Source: Blastocatellia bacterium (GTDB lineage Bacteria > Acidobacteriota > Blastocatellia > Pyrinomonadales > Pyrinomonadaceae). From it: DNA of 7,693 nucleotides. Shown here piece after piece: positions 4,379 through 7,693 of this stretch. The DNA lies in assembly GCA_003175865.1 (NCBI GenBank), contig PSRF01000146.1:1-7693 (forward strand). The letters run 5' to 3'. The position numbers and the translations under genes are program-made. Position 1 is the first letter of the stretch. Every line of letters starts with the position of its first letter. The notes below the pieces were generated by a model that saw only the letters and a list, made by a program, of their open reading frames with translations, made no database searches and was not told where the DNA came from.

Positions 4379-7330
4379 ATGACACCTGAACGCTGGCAGC
4401 AACTAAAACAAATCTTCAACTTAGCGTTACGAGTCGCACCATCGGAGCGCGCTGACTTCCTGGCACAGGCTTGTGGCAATGATGACGAACTTCGTAAAGA
4501 AGTCGAGTCGCTACTCGACGCTCACGACAAGGATGGAAGCTTCATCGACTCACCAGCGTTTAAGAATCCTGATCTATTGACGTTGAAATCCGGAGAAGTT
4601 CTCGGTTCATACGTAATCACCTCGTCTATCGGACGCGGTGGCATGGGTGAAGTTTATCTCGCTCACGACAATCGACTCAGTCGTAAAGTGGCGTTGAAGA
4701 TACTTCCGGCGCCGATGATGACCGCTCCTGATCGCCTGCGGCGATTTGAACAAGAGGCACGTGCGGCATCAGCTTTAAATCATCCAAACATTATCACCAT
4801 CTACGAAATCGCTGAGGCTAACTCGACACTGATGATCGCATCAGAGTTTGTTGAAGGTGTAACCCTGCGGCAGCGAATGTCAACTGGCCCATTGACACTC
4901 AGAGAATCACTGCACATCGCCATTCAGATTGCCGACGCGTTAGCCGCCGCACACAAAGTTGGCATCATCCATCGCGACATCAAACCTGAAAACATAATGA
5001 TCCGACCGGACGGTTATGTGAAGGTCCTCGATTTCGGTCTAGCTAAACTCGCAGAACCAAAACTTGCGCAATCGTTCACGGAAGCACCGACGCAGATAAA
5101 GACCGGATCCGGTTTCGTGATGGGAACCATTGGCTACATGTCTCCCGAACAGGCGCGCGGTCAGTCGGTTGATGCGCGTTCTGACATTTTCAACCTCGGA
5201 ACGGTGCTCTACGAGATGGTCGCGGGCCAGGGACCATTCACCGGTGAAACACCCAGCGACGTATTTGCGGCGATATTGAAGTCAGAACCTCAATCACTTT
5301 CGATCGTCGCACCGGCGGCGCCTCCGGAGTTGGTTGCTGTTGTTGATAAGTCGCTTCGAAAAGATCGCGACGAACGATACCAGAACATCAACGATCTACT
5401 TTTGAGTTTACGGAGTGTGAAAGAGGATCTGGATTTTCAAGCAAAGCTTGATCGTTCAACTGCGCCCGATTCCAGGTCCAAGGTTAAATCTAAAAATGGA
5501 ACCCTAATTATTCAGCCGGCGAAAACTGAACCAAACATCAATCCTATAAGAAGTAAGAGGATTTTTGCGACACTGGTGCTGGTCGTGATTCTCGCCGCGA
5601 TCACTAGCGGGTATTTCATATTCAAACGTATTCGAACTGCGCCAACAGATAACCTTCAGGTAAATGCCCCGGCACAGTTGTTACAGGGAACACAGATTAC
5701 GAGTTGGGCCGGCTTCGACTGCTATCCGGCACTTTCCCCGGATGGAAACTCACTCGCATATAGTTCAGACCGAAACGGCACATTCGAGATCTACGTGAAA
5801 CCGCTCACCGCCGGAGGTCGTGAAGTGCAGCTGACGTCAGACGGCGCGCAAAACTTTGAGCCAGCATGGTCACCCGACGGAAAGTGGATTGCTTATGCGT
5901 CAAAGACACACGGCGGCATTTGGATCGTACCTTCTCTTGGAGGTACTGCAAAGCAATTAACCGAATCAGGTTCGTATCCCTCCTGGTCGCCGGATGGCAC
6001 TCAGATCGCTTTCCAATCATCAGGCATTGGCGACGACCTTGCCGCGATTGCCTCAGGAGCGTTGTTGCCGGCGGTGATAAAGGTCATTGCAGCTCAAGGT
6101 GGAGAGGCAAAACAGATAACGCAGGTCGGCCATCCAGCTGGTGGACATGGCTCTCCGGCGTGGTCGCCCGATGGCAAGCGCATCGCGTTTGGTTCGTACG
6201 ATCCTGAGAGAACCGCTGTGTGGATGATTTCAATCGAGGGAGGAGAACCGAAGCTGGTTGCACGCGGGTACGATCCAATCTACTCGCCGGATGCTAAATA
6301 CATTTACTTCGATTCGTTTGGTAAGAACCTGAACTTCGGTGTCTCGAAAATCGCCTTGTCAGACGGCGGTGATCCTGTGGGCGAACCAATTGAAATAATT
6401 GGGTCGGGCTTAGGACGCTACAAGCGCCTGACGATTTCTGCGGATGGAAAGAAGCTTGCGTATGGCACGCTCGCCATCAATAGCAACGTCTGGGCTATCC
6501 CAATTTCAGCAAAAACAGCAGAGAGCACGGGCCAGCCTTTTCCGCTAACGCGCGATTCGAGTTATCGCAATTCGAATCCGAAGTTTTCTCCTGACGGAAA
6601 GCGCATCGCATACCACGTTACTCGTGTTGGTACCCCAGCAGACATTTACGTGATGAACGCTGATGGCACGAATCAAACTCAACTCACAACAAACCCTGGG
6701 TTTGACGAACGACCCAGTTGGTTTCCAGACGGTGAGCAGATCGCGTTCCTTTCAACGCGTGATGGTCATGATGAAATATGGGCACTTAGTTTGAAGAGTG
6801 GTCGCGAGCGTAAGTTGTTTGCCTTGAACCAGGACATCACGTTTCCGCAACTATCACCTGATGGCAAACAGATGCTCTTCAATTCGAAGAAGAGTGGCAC
6901 GACAAATCTGTGGATTGTTCCTATCGAAGGCGGAGAAGCCAAACAGCTCACATTTGATAAAGAGGCGAGTGGATTTGCGTGCTGGTCTCCAGACTCAAAG
7001 TACATCGCGTTTGAAACAAAACGCGGCGACGACAATTTTCTATTTATCATTCCCAGCACTGGAGGAGAGCCCGTTCAACTCAATTCCGATCGCGGCCAGA
7101 GTTGGCCCCATAGCTTTTCAACAGACGGAGACAAGATCATCTTTGCAGGTTTTCGTGAAGGTTATTGGAACGTCTGGTCCTACTCGCTCAGCACAAAACA
7201 AGAAAAGCAACTTACCCACTACAAGAAACTCAACGCATTTGTCCGTTACCCCTCATGGTCGCCGTTAGGGCAGATCGCGTATGAGTACGCAGAGACGACT
7301 GGGAATATCTGGATGGTCGATGTGAAGTAG
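4379..7330 (+). CDS. Transmembrane Ser/Thr protein kinase (PknB-like) with TolB/WD40-like double propeller
   Basis: A 983-residue receptor-type kinase. Residues 1-50 form a helical segment (MTPERWQQLKQIFNLAL...) common in front of Acidobacteriota kinases. The kinase domain spans about 78-343. It has the glycine loop IGRGGMGEV (84-92), ATP lysine K107 in VALKIL, likely helix-C E126, catalytic HRDIKPEN (198-205, D200), DFG (218-220), the activation-segment end GTIGYMSPE (249-257), D269 and a late R333, so it should be active. A Ser/Thr-rich juxtamembrane linker precedes a transmembrane helix at about 395-416. The rest should be extracytoplasmic: twelve PD40-type repeats centred on SPDGK..IAF-like cores, beginning near 448, 492, 532, 591, 632, 685, 732, 777, 821, 865, 908 and 956. 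This fits two six-bladed propellers. They may bind a ligand, peptide or wall component and control the kinase; the ligand is unknown. It stands alone, with no partner gene or phosphatase in the window. Confidence 0.95.
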   Translation: MTPERWQQLKQIFNLALRVAPSERADFLAQACGNDDELRKEVESLLDAHDKDGSFIDSPAFKNPDLLTLKSGEVLGSYVITSSIGRGGMGEVYLAHDNRLSRKVALKILPAPMMTAPDRLRRFEQEARAASALNHPNIITIYEIAEANSTLMIASEFVEGVTLRQRMSTGPLTLRESLHIAIQIADALAAAHKVGIIHRDIKPENIMIRPDGYVKVLDFGLAKLAEPKLAQSFTEAPTQIKTGSGFVMGTIGYMSPEQARGQSVDARSDIFNLGTVLYEMVAGQGPFTGETPSDVFAAILKSEPQSLSIVAPAAPPELVAVVDKSLRKDRDERYQNINDLLLSLRSVKEDLDFQAKLDRSTAPDSRSKVKSKNGTLIIQPAKTEPNINPIRSKRIFATLVLVVILAAITSGYFIFKRIRTAPTDNLQVNAPAQLLQGTQITSWAGFDCYPALSPDGNSLAYSSDRNGTFEIYVKPLTAGGREVQLTSDGAQNFEPAWSPDGKWIAYASKTHGGIWIVPSLGGTAKQLTESGSYPSWSPDGTQIAFQSSGIGDDLAAIASGALLPAVIKVIAAQGGEAKQITQVGHPAGGHGSPAWSPDGKRIAFGSYDPERTAVWMISIEGGEPKLVARGYDPIYSPDAKYIYFDSFGKNLNFGVSKIALSDGGDPVGEPIEIIGSGLGRYKRLTISADGKKLAYGTLAINSNVWAIPISAKTAESTGQPFPLTRDSSYRNSNPKFSPDGKRIAYHVTRVGTPADIYVMNADGTNQTQLTTNPGFDERPSWFPDGEQIAFLSTRDGHDEIWALSLKSGRERKLFALNQDITFPQLSPDGKQMLFNSKKSGTTNLWIVPIEGGEAKQLTFDKEASGFACWSPDSKYIAFETKRGDDNFLFIIPSTGGEPVQLNSDRGQSWPHSFSTDGDKIIFAGFREGYWNVWSYSLSTKQEKQLTHYKKLNAFVRYPSWSPLGQIAYEYAETTGNIWMVDVK

Positions 7331-7353
7331 CTTTGGTCAACCGAAGTTCTCTT
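7331..7353 (+). terminator. Possible weak terminator after the kinase gene
   Basis: Immediately after the stop codon, ctttgg and ccgaag (7331-7336 and 7341-7346) can form a 6-bp stem with one G-T pair around tcaa, followed by ttctctt. The stem is short and the T-tract is interrupted, so this is tentative. The long palindrome starting at 7387 could equally end or stabilise the transcript. Confidence 0.25.
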
Positions 7354-7464
7354 AGATCGTCTAGGCTCACGTCAATCAGGTCGACAAAACGCTGAAAGCG
7401 TTCGCGAATTCCCGCCCAGGGTTTGCTTCGAAACCCTGGGAATCCAGGAACTTTTAAAATCCAT

Positions 7465-7485
7465 CGCAACCCTGAAAGGGTTGCG
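7465..7485 (+). repeat. Hairpin unit C of the nested palindrome
   Basis: A 9-bp perfect stem (cgcaaccct / agggttgcg) with loop gaa. The loop and its closing C-T/A-G pairs (ctgaaag) are shared with unit A (cgctgaaagcg), which suggests the two units belong to one family with a variable lower stem. Confidence 0.8.
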
Positions 7486-7512
7486 AAACATCGCCGTGAT
7501 TCGCACACTGAA

Positions 7513-7533
7513 CGCAACCCTTTCAGGGTTGCG
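7513..7533 (+). repeat. Hairpin unit C' (inverted copy of C)
   Basis: Exact 21-base reverse complement of 7465-7485, separated from it by 27 bases. Together the pair could form one long stem or two separate hairpins. Confidence 0.8.
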
Positions 7534-7693
7534 TCTTAAATTAATAAATGACGTTCTAATCCCAGGGTTGCAAGAGCGCAACCCTGGGCTTGAATTCGCG
7601 AACGCTTTCAGCGTTTGATGCGTCGCTTCCCGTATCCAAAGATCTCAGAACTGTTCGTCCAGCATAGAAGACTGACTAATGTTGTTTGCCTGG

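Larger units (their letters stand above)
7387..7616. repeat. Nested modular palindrome, about 230 bp (REP/BIME-like)
   Basis: The region reads as A-B-C-C'-B'-A'. The outer arms A (7387-7411) and A' (7592-7616) are perfect 25-bp inverted repeats, each holding the mini-hairpin aacgct-gaa-agcgtt or its complement. B (7415-7440) has 10-bp arms cccagggttt/aaaccctggg, and B' (7561-7588) has 11-bp arms cccagggttgc/gcaaccctggg. C (7465-7485) and C' (7513-7533) are exact reverse complements, each with a 9-bp stem cgcaaccct/agggttgcg and a 3-base loop. The layout resembles mosaic REP clusters mobilised elsewhere by RAYT (TnpA-REP) transposases, but none is present here. No gene is seen from 7331 to 7693, and 7617-7693 holds nothing recognisable. 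Confidence 0.85.

Noticed and set aside
7331..7693. Insertion sequence or transposon end
   Set aside because: There is no transposase frame; the palindromic modules look like REP-type repeats rather than terminal inverted repeats of an IS.

Overview
The window looks like chromosomal DNA from an Acidobacteriota-like bacterium, possibly Blastocatellia. That placement is inferred from roughly 50% GC, a very large serine/threonine kinase fused to a TolB/WD40-like periplasmic propeller (a family expanded in Acidobacteriota), secreted NTF2-like and YceI-like proteins, and many palindromic intergenic repeats. No marker gene is present to confirm it.

Layout. Bases 1-230 are a repeat-rich intergenic stretch holding a 32-bp direct repeat and a GC-rich hairpin core present in both orientations. 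Two plus-strand genes for exported proteins follow: a concanavalin-like/DUF1080-like protein (231-920) and a protein with two tandem NTF2/SnoaL-like domains (1061-1972, start chosen by a strong Shine-Dalgarno). A minus-strand pair converges on them: a FAD-dependent aromatic-ring-hydroxylase-type monooxygenase (3825 down to 2687) and a YceI-family exported protein (2668 down to 1982). The pair is tightly spaced and almost certainly co-transcribed. The monooxygenase reading frame is broken by a single-base -1-type frameshift near 3406; restoring one base gives a protein of normal length with all family motifs. A gene-free divergent region of about 550 bp (3826-4378) contains an imperfect inverted repeat of about 153 bp. 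The last gene (4379-7330) encodes a 983-residue transmembrane Ser/Thr kinase with a cytoplasmic kinase domain and twelve extracytoplasmic propeller repeats. Downstream of it, 7387-7616 is a modular nested palindrome of about 230 bp built from at least six small hairpin units.

How the genes work together: no single pathway is evident. The monooxygenase/YceI pair may act on an isoprenoid or quinone-like lipid, because some YceI proteins bind polyprenyl chains; this is inference only. The kinase is probably a stand-alone sensor. I found no transposase, CRISPR array, phage gene, tRNA or rRNA, and no convincing new multi-gene system. The most unusual material is the three families of palindromic intergenic repeats and the frameshifted monooxygenase.
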